From positions 6,747,155 through 6,811,154 of the forward strand of contig NZ_CP036319.1 of NCBI RefSeq assembly GCF_007752935.1: a DNA stretch of 64,000 nucleotides. Direction: 5' to 3'. The DNA is from Crateriforma conspicua (GTDB taxonomy: Bacteria > Planctomycetota > Planctomycetia > Pirellulales > Pirellulaceae). Each line of letters opens with the position of its first letter. Position 1 is the first letter of the stretch. The notes under the pieces are model-generated. The model was given only the letters and a program-made list of their open reading frames with translations. It had not been told where the DNA came from and ran no database searches. The translations under genes and the position numbers were made by a program. Below, in pieces: positions 26,384 to 34,935 of this stretch.

Positions 26384-27883
26384 ATGTTTTTTCGCCATCG
26401 ATGGTTGCTGGTCTCGTTTTGTATCTGCATCACATTCGGGGCTAGCGAAACCGCTGGTGCCGATTCCCTGGCCGGCAGCCGGCCCAACATCTTGCTGGTG
26501 ATGACCGACGACCAGGGCATGGGTGACCTGTCTTGCATGGGGAACCCGGTGTTGCGGACGCCAAACTTGGACAAGTTTCATTCGATGTCGATGCGGTTCA
26601 CGGACTTTCATGTCAGCCCGACCTGTGCTCCGACCCGCAGCGCGATCTTTAGCGGACGTCACGAATTTCGAAACGGTGTGACGCACACCATCAAGGAACG
26701 GGAACGGATGGCCCTATCGACCACCACGTTTCCACAGCTATTGCGGCGGGCCGGATATGCCACCGGCATCTTTGGAAAGTGGCACCTCGGCGACGAAGAC
26801 GAATACCAGCCCTACCGACGCGGGTTCAGCGAAGTCTTCATCCATGGCGCCGGCGGAATCGGCCAGTCATTCCAAGGAAGCTGCGCCGATTTCCCACCGA
26901 ATCGCAAAGCAGACCAACGCTATTTCGATAACGTGATCCTTCACAACGACACCATCGTTCAGACCCAAGGGTTCTGCACCGATGTGTTCTTTCAAGCGGC
27001 ACTCGGATGGATTCGCGATCAGCAACAATCCGGTACCCCCTTCTTTGCCTACGTGTCGACCAATGCCCCACACGGCCCCATGATCGCCCCCGAAAGTTAC
27101 AAGAAGCGATTTGCGGATATGGGTTGGGACGGGAATACCCAAGGTCGCTACGGGATGATCGAAAACATCGATGATAATTTCGGTCGGTTGATGCAGAAGC
27201 TAGACGAATGGGAACTGTGGGAAAACACGCTGGTGATTTTCATGACCGACAACGGGCAAGCGGGGCGCAGCGGTAAACGCAACGGAAAACCCACTCCGCT
27301 GTTTACCGCCGGGTTCAAAACCGGCAAAGGATCACCCTACGAAGGTGGTACACATGTCCCGGCGTTCTGGCGATGGAAAGGCAAACTGCCCGAAGATACT
27401 GATGTCGGTGCATTGACGGCTCACATTGATCTGTACAAGACGTTCTGCGAACTCGCGGGCGTGAAAATCCCACCGAATGTCCAATCCATCGATGGACGAA
27501 GTCTGCTGCCGTTGTTGGAAAACCCTCAATCCGAATGGGCGGATCGGGAATTGTTCGTGCACGTCGGACGTTGGGAAAAAGGCGCCGATCCGAATGACAG
27601 TCGCTATGACAGGTGTGCCGTGCGGACCACGCGTTGGCGTCTGGTCAACAACAACGAATTGTTTGACATTCGTTCCGACCCCAAGGAATCCACGGACGTC
27701 GCCGACGCCCATCCGGACGTCGTTCAACGACTGCGGACCGTCTACGATCAATGGTGGAACACAACGCGACCGCTGATGGTCAATGAAGATGCCCCCTATT
27801 GCCCCGTCCAACCACAAGCCGTCCGATACGAGAAGCAATTGGCGGAATCCGGCATTCCGGACTGGCAGGCACCTTCGTTGTGA
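26384..27883 (+). CDS. Sulfatase, CxPTR type (499 aa)
   Basis: This is an exported arylsulfatase-like enzyme. ATG 26384 is chosen because GAGAG lies upstream and a signal peptide follows (FFRHRWLLVSFCICITF). The metal site is ILLVMTDDQGMGDLSCMGN, and the formylglycine motif is CAPTRSAIFSGRHEF with Cys81. It continues with GIFGKWHLGDEDEY, TNAPHGPMIAPE and IFMTDNGQAGRSG. It ends with a normal C-terminal subdomain (LFDIRSDPKESTDVAD). The gene is divergent from the sulfatase-esterase fusion, 166 bp apart, and may share a regulatory region with it. The C-terminal half resembles the sulfatase at 61079-62827 (FTDFHVSP preceding the Cys motif in both), so the two are probably in the same subfamily. 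Substrate unknown. Confidence 0.94.
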   Translation: MFFRHRWLLVSFCICITFGASETAGADSLAGSRPNILLVMTDDQGMGDLSCMGNPVLRTPNLDKFHSMSMRFTDFHVSPTCAPTRSAIFSGRHEFRNGVTHTIKERERMALSTTTFPQLLRRAGYATGIFGKWHLGDEDEYQPYRRGFSEVFIHGAGGIGQSFQGSCADFPPNRKADQRYFDNVILHNDTIVQTQGFCTDVFFQAALGWIRDQQQSGTPFFAYVSTNAPHGPMIAPESYKKRFADMGWDGNTQGRYGMIENIDDNFGRLMQKLDEWELWENTLVIFMTDNGQAGRSGKRNGKPTPLFTAGFKTGKGSPYEGGTHVPAFWRWKGKLPEDTDVGALTAHIDLYKTFCELAGVKIPPNVQSIDGRSLLPLLENPQSEWADRELFVHVGRWEKGADPNDSRYDRCAVRTTRWRLVNNNELFDIRSDPKESTDVADAHPDVVQRLRTVYDQWWNTTRPLMVNEDAPYCPVQPQAVRYEKQLAESGIPDWQAPSL

Positions 27884-27884
27884 C

Positions 27885-27927
27885 TGAAATCGCTGCCCAT
27901 TGGCATTGTCAATGGCGGCCGATTTCA
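27885..27927. terminator. Hairpin between convergent sulfatase and oxidoreductase genes
   Basis: TGAAATCG (27885-27892) pairs with CGATTTCA (27920-27927), and CCATTG pairs with CAATGG inside it, after a short mismatched section. It occupies almost the whole gap between the two convergent stop codons, which suits a two-way terminator. No T-run is present. Confidence 0.6.
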
Positions 27928-27928
27928 A

Positions 27929-29281
27929 TCATACGAACCGATAAGTTCCCGGCATGGGAACGGGCGGCACGGGGTGATCGCCCAACTTGTATTGTTCCGG
28001 GCCCAATTTGGTCTCGGACTTCATCGCTTCGTCCCAATCGATTCCTTGGCCGCTATACACCGCTTCGCGTCCGATGATCCCGGTCATCGTGGCTTCGGCA
28101 ATCGTTTGGGCTTCGTTGATCGGGTTGCCTTGACGGATGCTGTTGATTAAATCCTCGTGTTCCCGTTTGTAGGCGCTCGGTTCCTTCTGCCGTCGACTCC
28201 ACGCTTCTCCAGATTTCGGCTGAATATAGTCTTTGCAGTTGCTCATGCCGCCAGTGCCAACGATTTCTTCGCTGACCATATTTTTGCAACGATTGATCTG
28301 ACGGCACTGGCTAAACACGGACACTCCGCCTGGGTATTCATACTCAACTGCAAAGTGATCGTAGATGTGCCCATAACGTGGATCTGTTCGAACCTGACGG
28401 CCCCCCAGACCGCTGACCACACGCAACGGGTGTGATCCGATCACCCAATTCATGATGTCCAAATTGTGAACGTGCTGTTCAACGATATGGTCGCCTGAAA
28501 GCCAAGTGAAATAGTTCCAATTGCGAAGTTGCCATTCCATGTCGCTCCATTCTTGTTTCCGATTGACCACCCAGATCTGGCCTCCGTTCCAGTAGCATTT
28601 TCCATAGACCAATTCGCCAATGGCGCCGCCGTGTATTCTCTCGATGGTTTCGCGATAGCCACGGTCATGGCGTCGCTGCGTTCCGGCGGCAATGCCCACC
28701 CCTTTTTGCCGGGCAAGCTTTCCGGCTTCCATCACCATGCGGACACCGGGGACGTCGACGGCCACCGGCTTTTCCATAAAGACGTGCTTACCGGCATTGA
28801 TGGCCGCTTGTAAATGAAGCGGTCGAAAATGGGGCGGCGTTGCCAAAATAACGTAGTTCACATCCGTCATCGAAAGAAGCTGCTTGTAAGCATCGAAGCC
28901 GGAGAAACAGACTTCCGGCCCCAGATCAAACCCCAACTTGCCCATCTGTTTCCGACAACTCTCCAGACGGTCTTCGAACACATCCGCAAGTGCCACCACG
29001 CGCATTCGACTTTGGCTGACCTTTGTGTCTTGGGCCACCGTTTCAGTGTGATATCCCGATTGCGGGTAGACGGTCAAACGTTCGGCACCCAGGGCATCGA
29101 TCACGGCGCCTGTTCCGCGGCCCCCGCAACCGATCAAACCTATTCGGATCTCCTGATCATCACTGCCAGCGGCATGCACACGGGGCGCAGAAGCGACGGA
29201 TGCGGCAGCCATCGCGGCCGACCCCGCTTTGAAGAATTGACGACGGCTCGCAGAATCGGATGTATTGGATGAGGAATTCAT
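27929..29281 (-). CDS. Gfo/Idh/MocA family oxidoreductase, exported (450 aa)
   Basis: This is an NAD(P)-dependent sugar oxidoreductase-like protein. ATG 29281 follows GAAGG and opens a Tat-type leader (SASRRQFFKAGSAAMAAA), so it is probably exported folded with its cofactor, which is usual for planctomycete members. The Rossmann segment IRIGLIGCGGRGTGAVIDALG is followed by RVVALADVFEDRL, VILATPPHFRPLHLQ and the family motif EKPVAVDVPGVR. The second domain contains GKCYWNGGQIWV and WNYFTWLSGDHIVEQHVHNLD with a likely catalytic His. It converges on a sulfatase gene and lies 227 bp downstream of the beta-helix gene. The sugar it oxidises or deoxygenates cannot be inferred; a role on an oligosaccharide from the polymer is possible. 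Confidence 0.92.
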   Translation of the reverse strand: MNSSSNTSDSASRRQFFKAGSAAMAAASVASAPRVHAAGSDDQEIRIGLIGCGGRGTGAVIDALGAERLTVYPQSGYHTETVAQDTKVSQSRMRVVALADVFEDRLESCRKQMGKLGFDLGPEVCFSGFDAYKQLLSMTDVNYVILATPPHFRPLHLQAAINAGKHVFMEKPVAVDVPGVRMVMEAGKLARQKGVGIAAGTQRRHDRGYRETIERIHGGAIGELVYGKCYWNGGQIWVVNRKQEWSDMEWQLRNWNYFTWLSGDHIVEQHVHNLDIMNWVIGSHPLRVVSGLGGRQVRTDPRYGHIYDHFAVEYEYPGGVSVFSQCRQINRCKNMVSEEIVGTGGMSNCKDYIQPKSGEAWSRRQKEPSAYKREHEDLINSIRQGNPINEAQTIAEATMTGIIGREAVYSGQGIDWDEAMKSETKLGPEQYKLGDHPVPPVPMPGTYRFV

Positions 29282-29381
29282 TTTTTTGCCTTCGGATGAA
29301 TGATCTTTTTCGACCGGATTCCAAGAACGGACCAAACCAAATCGACATACCAGCCTAATGCAGACGCGGATGCATCGCCGC

Positions 29382-29404
29382 ATTGCGGGGCAATATGCCG
29401 CAAT
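29382..29404. terminator. Inverted repeat after the double beta-helix gene
   Basis: ATTGCGG (29382-29388) and CCGCAAT (29398-29404) pair perfectly around a 9-nt loop. The repeat lies in the 227-bp gap downstream of the beta-helix gene and upstream of the oxidoreductase gene on the minus strand. It could end the first transcript or serve as an operator for the second. No T-run follows. Confidence 0.4.
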
Positions 29405-29508
29405 CCGAGTGACTTTCGTCGATTGATCCACCGGCGCCGCGTTGGTCGTCGCTGGGACTTCACAACACGCTTGAAAATTCGGTCAACTGCTCATCAGCGC
29501 AGCCGAAT

Positions 29509-31725
29509 TCAGGGATCACCTCGGCGGATCAAGACAGGCCGATCGGCGGGACGCAATTGCAGGTCGGACTTCCCGCCGACCATTACCTGAACCATCGACC
29601 AAGTCCTGGGGTCCGAACCTTCGCCGGCAAAATGATCTGCGGAACCCGCCCCCTGAAGTCGCGGTGAATCCACCAAGTTGGTCAGCAGATAGCTGGAACA
29701 ATCTTGGATTTCAAAGAGCGCACGACGCGGCCACGCCGACGCGTTTCCTCCATAGCCAAAAATGCGGATTTTTTCACTGTCGACCATCCTGATGATTGGG
29801 GTTTGGTACTCGCCTTTGACGCCAAACACGCTGACATCGCTTGCGGAACGAATTTCCATGTTTGCATCGCTGCGTGCATGTTCCGGATTGCATTGATAGA
29901 ACCGCAGTGGCTGACGGGTGCCTTCGATCAAAACGTGGCGGTATTCCTTTCCATGAAGCGCCCAGGATTCTTGGTGGAAGTTGTAAAAACTGCCGCCGCC
30001 GTTGCCGGTGATTCGCACCAACGGGAAGTCATACTGGGGCAGTTCTTTCAAACGTTTTGCTTTCCACGCCGCTGGCATGTCAACGTTGACGCTGCGATAG
30101 ACGGATGCCCCGCCGCATCGCCAGTTCAGACAATAAGCGCCGGGTGCGTCCAGCGTCGTGGCCAAACCGAAAAACGCCAACGTCGTGCTTGCCTGGGCAT
30201 CGTCGGCCGTCTGGATCAACGGCATTGGATCCGCCGGGTTTACAAACGCACTGCGCTTGCCACCCAACGGTTCGATCCAGGTATAGCAACGTCCCACACC
30301 GATCAGTGCAGTGTCGGATCGCAATCGAATCGGCCGTGAAATCTTATAAACGCCTTTCGGCAGGAAAACGATTCGGTTTTCGTCAACGGCGCGTTGAATG
30401 GCCTCCGTATCGTCGTTCCGGCCATCGCCCCGAGCCCCATACGGTGGTTCAGCCACATTGACCGCTCCCGGGGATTGCCATGACGGAAAAGATGATCGCC
30501 AAAGGTGGCGTGTCACCAAATCCTTCGGCGGACCATTCACCGAATCAACAAGTGCATGAATCGCCGACGACGATCGGTTACCATTCAAAATAACGGGCGT
30601 CCCGTATCGAAAGCCTGGCATCGGCGTCCAAGATCCCAGCGGCGGGGCCGGCAGTGCGGCAGCCAATTCCTGCACGTGAATCCAGCCATCTTGATCGGCT
30701 TTGAACAACGTCTCTTGGCCACTTTGCACCACAGTCGATGCACCACGTACATACACGTCATGCAATGTCACCGCCGCTCGTGCGTCGATCACCACATTCT
30801 CGCCGGGCTTCTTAAAGTCAACCGTGGAATCGACCATCGAAAGTTGGCCATGGTGTGGCGTTTTTTGGCGTGTGACAATCACGGGACCGTGGCCATTGGT
30901 TTCGATCCGGCACCCGACCACCGTCAAAGCCTGACGCGAGCCATTCACAATAGCGGCTTGCTCTTGATCGATCAGGGTGATCCCGGCCAGGGTGGGCGCG
31001 GGTTGCGTCTCGGAGTAATCAATTCCGACTTTTCCTCCGACCACGGTGATCCCGAAGTGGGATCCTCCCGACCCCGCGCCGCCTTCCAACCCGGTCAATC
31101 CGCCTCGTGCGTCGATGGTACAGTCTTGAATACTGGATCCTTGTGCGGCGCGATGGCGGATGGCGACGGCCCCCGGATTCCCCTGACCGACACTGACATC
31201 GATTCCGATCATCATTTGGTTCATGTTGATGTTCGGCTGCAACGCGCTGGTCGGTTGCTCTCGACCACTTCCGAACGCCCAAAACCGAACCACGTGCTTG
31301 GGACGAGTCGGGTCATCATATCCGGCGCTATGATCGGCAAGTCGGATCATTGGACGTTCCGCTGTCGACCGATCGCCGACCAAGATGCATGGTAAATCGC
31401 GTGTATTGCGAAGCTTGCCGATGTCGGGATCCCAACGTCCGTGCAGGCATCGCAGTGTGTCGCTGACGACGTAGGTGCCCTTTGGAAAATAGGTCACCAT
31501 TTGTGCGTCACGAGCGAACAAGATCGCGCGCTGAATTGCTTTGGTGCTGTCGCCTTTACCCGTCGGATCGGCACCAAAGGGAGGTGCGGTGACGTCAATC
31601 ATCCCCAACGACGAAAGAGGCTGACTGGCTAACACACGATCGGGATCTTCCGCCGACCTTGCATCCGCCCCCATGACACCGACGAGAAGGATGCAGACCG
31701 AGAGTCGCAAGATGGGGTGGGCCAT
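29509..31725 (-). CDS. Double right-handed beta-helix protein, GH55/pectate-lyase-3-like (738 aa)
   Basis: This is an exported protein with two copies of the pectate-lyase-3 type N-cap. The first is IDVTAPPFGADPTGKGDSTKAIQRAI with TYFPKGTYVVSDTL (about 43-110). The second is NVAEPPYGARGDGRNDDTEAIQRAV with VFLPKGVYKISRPI (about 425-480). A tandem pair of helices is the layout of GH55 glucanases. The signal peptide MAHPILRLSVCILLVGVMGA supports the start at 31725. Beta-helix coils follow each cap (for example VTLHDVYVRGASTVV). I cannot identify catalytic residues by eye, so lyase, hydrolase or binding roles remain open. It stands alone, separated by 288 bp from the next minus-strand gene upstream. 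Confidence 0.72.
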   Translation of the reverse strand: MAHPILRLSVCILLVGVMGADARSAEDPDRVLASQPLSSLGMIDVTAPPFGADPTGKGDSTKAIQRAILFARDAQMVTYFPKGTYVVSDTLRCLHGRWDPDIGKLRNTRDLPCILVGDRSTAERPMIRLADHSAGYDDPTRPKHVVRFWAFGSGREQPTSALQPNINMNQMMIGIDVSVGQGNPGAVAIRHRAAQGSSIQDCTIDARGGLTGLEGGAGSGGSHFGITVVGGKVGIDYSETQPAPTLAGITLIDQEQAAIVNGSRQALTVVGCRIETNGHGPVIVTRQKTPHHGQLSMVDSTVDFKKPGENVVIDARAAVTLHDVYVRGASTVVQSGQETLFKADQDGWIHVQELAAALPAPPLGSWTPMPGFRYGTPVILNGNRSSSAIHALVDSVNGPPKDLVTRHLWRSSFPSWQSPGAVNVAEPPYGARGDGRNDDTEAIQRAVDENRIVFLPKGVYKISRPIRLRSDTALIGVGRCYTWIEPLGGKRSAFVNPADPMPLIQTADDAQASTTLAFFGLATTLDAPGAYCLNWRCGGASVYRSVNVDMPAAWKAKRLKELPQYDFPLVRITGNGGGSFYNFHQESWALHGKEYRHVLIEGTRQPLRFYQCNPEHARSDANMEIRSASDVSVFGVKGEYQTPIIRMVDSEKIRIFGYGGNASAWPRRALFEIQDCSSYLLTNLVDSPRLQGAGSADHFAGEGSDPRTWSMVQVMVGGKSDLQLRPADRPVLIRRGDP

Positions 31726-32013
31726 ATCAATTTCTCATGCGAATTTGCGGGCAACGTCACAATGGATGTCACAAGAAGGTTTCCGGTGCAGTGTAACGGT
31801 GAAGACGCCCGCACAACGCAACGAAAACTTGATGCAGGCCGCCGTGAAGCCGAGGAGACAGTGTCTGCGGCACTTCACCGCAGCAAGCATGGTGGGGTGA
31901 CCACCTTTCACCGATTTCTACAGTCACCGGAAAACGAATCGATTGAATTGGCGCCATGACCAGAACAGCCAATCGAAATCATGCCAGCAACATTTCAGAA
32001 GCCGACGACAACG

Positions 32014-33117
32014 TCAGCGAATCTCCAGCAAAGGATCGCCCAGAACATCCATCCGAGGCTGGATCCCCAAACCAGGTCGGTCCGACGCCTTCATCCAACC
32101 ACTCATCCGCTGGGGTGCTCCATCCGCGGTACAGACGGTGACATAGCTGTTGAAATCGGTACTGGTGAATCGAAAGGCTTCGGGGGTGCTGTGGGCAAAG
32201 TGCGCGATCGCGGCCGTGGCAATGTCTCCGCCCCAGCTGTCTTCCAAAGTCATTGCGATTCCCATCGCGACGCACAAATCTCTCGCCTGCTTTGCCTTGG
32301 TAAGGCCACCCAACTTACTGATTTTTAGATTCACCACGTCCATTGCCAGATCAGATTTGGCGCGCAACAGCATCCCAAGACTGTCAATGTTTTCATCCAG
32401 CACGAACGGATGATCCGTCCCACGTCGAATCGCCAAACATTCCTCATAGGTCTCGCAGGGTTGTTCGATATAGACGTCCAAGTTCTTTGTCGCCCGAACC
32501 ACCCGCATCGCTTCATGCTGCGTCCAACCGGTGTTGGCATCAGCGATCAGTCGATGCGACGCGGGCAGGATATCACGAGCCGCATGAATGCGTTCGATGT
32601 CGGTGTCGGGATCACCACCGACCTTCAACTGAAATCGTGTGTATCCTTCGTCGCGATAGCGCGTGATCTTCGCCGCCATCTCGTCAGCCGACTGTTGGGA
32701 AATGGCCCGGTACAACCGTACCGCGTCGCCATGGCGTCCCCCCATCAGCGTGCAAACGGGCAAGCCACTGGTTTTGCCCAATAAATCCCAACAAGCGATA
32801 TCGATTCCTGATTTCACATATGGGTGCCCACGCAACACCGAATCCATCCGCAGGTTCAGCGCACCGAGTTCACGTGGGTCGCATCCGATCAAGCGAGGAC
32901 CGATTTCGCGAAGCCCCGTCCGCACACCTGCGGCAAACGCGGGCAGGTAAGCTGGTCCCAACGGACAGACTTCGCCAAAGCCCACGGTCCCGTCGTCCGT
33001 TTCGACCGCAACGATGGTGCTGTCAAACACCGAAACGGACTTTCCGCCCGACCAATTGTATGAGCCTTCGATCAAGGGAAGATCGACTTGATAGGCGCGG
33101 ATGCATGCAATCTTCAT
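32014..33117 (-). CDS. Enolase-superfamily (mandelate racemase/muconate cycloisomerase) enzyme (367 aa)
   Basis: This is a cytoplasmic Mg-dependent enzyme that removes a proton next to a carboxylate. ATG 33117 is chosen because a GTGGAAA sequence precedes it and family members begin at this [15 protein letters not shown]. Landmarks are the N-terminal capping domain (GYNW-like [18 protein letters not shown]), the base motif FQLKVGG (K-x-K type), metal ligands in [14 protein letters not shown] and VLDENIDS, and a C-terminal LKISKLGG with a second Lys. This is the muconate-lactonising subgroup pattern. Sugar-acid dehydratase, proline-derivative dehydratase or epimerase roles cannot be distinguished. 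It is divergent from a sulfatase pair (168 bp), so processing of a sugar acid from the polymer is conceivable. Confidence 0.88.
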   Translation of the reverse strand: MKIACIRAYQVDLPLIEGSYNWSGGKSVSVFDSTIVAVETDDGTVGFGEVCPLGPAYLPAFAAGVRTGLREIGPRLIGCDPRELGALNLRMDSVLRGHPYVKSGIDIACWDLLGKTSGLPVCTLMGGRHGDAVRLYRAISQQSADEMAAKITRYRDEGYTRFQLKVGGDPDTDIERIHAARDILPASHRLIADANTGWTQHEAMRVVRATKNLDVYIEQPCETYEECLAIRRGTDHPFVLDENIDSLGMLLRAKSDLAMDVVNLKISKLGGLTKAKQARDLCVAMGIAMTLEDSWGGDIATAAIAHFAHSTPEAFRFTSTDFNSYVTVCTADGAPQRMSGWMKASDRPGLGIQPRMDVLGDPLLEIR

Positions 33118-33285
33118 CGCGGTTTCCACTGGGATCGTTCAAAGAGGTCACATCGTACCCGCCGAAGGCAAACCTGTTCGATCCGGCGATCGATATTTCC
33201 AATGGATGGCCCCCTTGAAACTGCATCACCGATCGGCCGTTGAGGTAGACTGACGACTTGAATCATTCAAGACACCAGCGATGCC

Positions 33286-34935
33286 ATGGCTCACTCAACA
33301 ATCCCGGTTTCCGCCGACGCGTTTGTCATCCGCGTTGACCATCTTGACCGACGATCCCACGCAACGACGCTCTGGTGGGCACGGATTGCCTTGGCGATTG
33401 TCGTTGTCTGCATCCGGGGACCTGTCGCCATTGCAGATGAAGCTTCGCGTCCAAACATTCTGGTCATCCTGGCCGATGACTTGGGATACGGTGATGTCGG
33501 CTGTTACAACCCAGAATCGAACATCCCGACGCCGAACATCGATGCGTTGGCCCGCCGCGGCATCAGGATGACCGATGCCCATAGCCCATGCACGGTTTGC
33601 ACGCCGACTCGATACAGCTTGATGACCGGCCAAATGGCATTCCGAATTCCCAATGGCGGACGTGTCTTCAGCGGCGCAGGTGGTCCGTCTCTGATTGCAA
33701 GTGATCGTTTGACCTTACCCGGCATGCTTCAACAAAACGGTTATGCCACCGCCTGTTTTGGAAAATGGCACATTGGCCTGACGTTCTACGACGAACAGGG
33801 TGAACCGATCCATCGCGGCGGACTTCCCGACGTACAACGAATTGACTATTCGCGTCGCATCGACGGTGGGCCGATCGATTGCGGCTTTGACCAATTTTTT
33901 GGTACCGCTTGTTGCCCGACAACCGATTGGCTGTACGCGTTCATCGATGGTGATCGAATCCCCACACCGCCGACCGGCCTATTGGATCGATCGACGTTGC
34001 CCAAGCATCCCTATGCCAACGACAACCGACGTGGAATGCAGGCGCCGGACTTTGATTTGGAAACGGTTGACTTGGTTTTTCTGGAAAAGAGTCGGCAGTT
34101 TCTACACGATCATGTTCGACGCCATCCCGACCAGCCATTCTTCTTGTTGCACAGCACACAAGCGGTTCATCTTCCATCGTTTCCGGCACCCGCGTTTCAA
34201 GGTCAAACCGATCCGGGTCCGCACGGTGATTTCATTGCCCAACTGGACCACATCGTCGGCGAATTGACCGACACGTTGGACGAATTGGGCATCGCCGAAA
34301 ACACGTTGCTGATCTTCACCAGTGACAATGGTCCAGAAGTCCCCACCGTGTTCCACATGCGAAACGATCACCAACACGACGGCGCACGACCTTGGCGTGG
34401 CGTCAAGCGGGACAATTGGGAAGGCGGCCATCGCGTGCCGTTCATTGCGACTTGGCCGGGCAGCATTCGCCCAGGGACGACCTCCGATGCCTTGATTTCA
34501 CTGTGCGACGTGTTTGCAACCGCAGCGAAAACACTTGATGTCGACCTGCCTGATGACGCGGCGGAAGACAGCTACAGCTTGATCCCTGTTTTCCAGGAAC
34601 GTTTGTCCGGCCCATTGCGTCCGTATCTTTTGCAGCAAGGATTCGGCGGCACTCGCTGGCTGGCAATCCGACAAGGCAAATGGAAGTACTTGGATCATAA
34701 AGGATCCGGGGGCAACAACTATGAAAAGCACCGACAATTGAAATTGTTCGCTTTGCCCGATCACGCACCGGATACGCCAGGACAACTGTACGATTTGGAA
34801 GCCGACCCAGGCGAAACGTTCAATCTGGTCGAACAACATCCGGACGTCGCCGCAAGACTACGCGATCAACTACATGAATCGGTTCAGTCCGGACGCAGCC
34901 GTCCCGCCAAAACAGCGAACAGTTCCGCGCAATGA
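33286..34935 (+). CDS. Sulfatase, CxPTR type (549 aa)
   Basis: This is an exported sulfatase. Two in-phase-independent ATGs occur at 33281 and 33286; only 33286 is in this frame. The N-terminus has about 27 polar residues ahead of the hydrophobic signal (WWARIALAIVVVCIRGPVAIA), so the true start could be an internal non-ATG codon. The metal site is ILVILADDLGYGDVGCYN, and the formylglycine motif is CTPTRYSLMTGQ with Cys105 (numbered from 33286). ACFGKWHIGLTFY, FTSDNGPEVPTVF and EGGHRVPFIATWPG follow. A cysteine cluster near PCTVCTP and a FFGTACCPTTDW stretch are notable. Its TGA overlaps the ATG of the next sulfatase by 4 nt (ATGA), indicating coupled translation. Confidence 0.93.
   Translation: MAHSTIPVSADAFVIRVDHLDRRSHATTLWWARIALAIVVVCIRGPVAIADEASRPNILVILADDLGYGDVGCYNPESNIPTPNIDALARRGIRMTDAHSPCTVCTPTRYSLMTGQMAFRIPNGGRVFSGAGGPSLIASDRLTLPGMLQQNGYATACFGKWHIGLTFYDEQGEPIHRGGLPDVQRIDYSRRIDGGPIDCGFDQFFGTACCPTTDWLYAFIDGDRIPTPPTGLLDRSTLPKHPYANDNRRGMQAPDFDLETVDLVFLEKSRQFLHDHVRRHPDQPFFLLHSTQAVHLPSFPAPAFQGQTDPGPHGDFIAQLDHIVGELTDTLDELGIAENTLLIFTSDNGPEVPTVFHMRNDHQHDGARPWRGVKRDNWEGGHRVPFIATWPGSIRPGTTSDALISLCDVFATAAKTLDVDLPDDAAEDSYSLIPVFQERLSGPLRPYLLQQGFGGTRWLAIRQGKWKYLDHKGSGGNNYEKHRQLKLFALPDHAPDTPGQLYDLEADPGETFNLVEQHPDVAARLRDQLHESVQSGRSRPAKTANSSAQ

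Noticed and set aside
26218-26574. N-terminal extension of the sulfatase-esterase fusion
   Set aside because: The frame stays open to 26574 but overlaps the start of the divergent sulfatase gene at 26384, and the GTG at 26217 has both a ribosome-binding site and the signal peptide.
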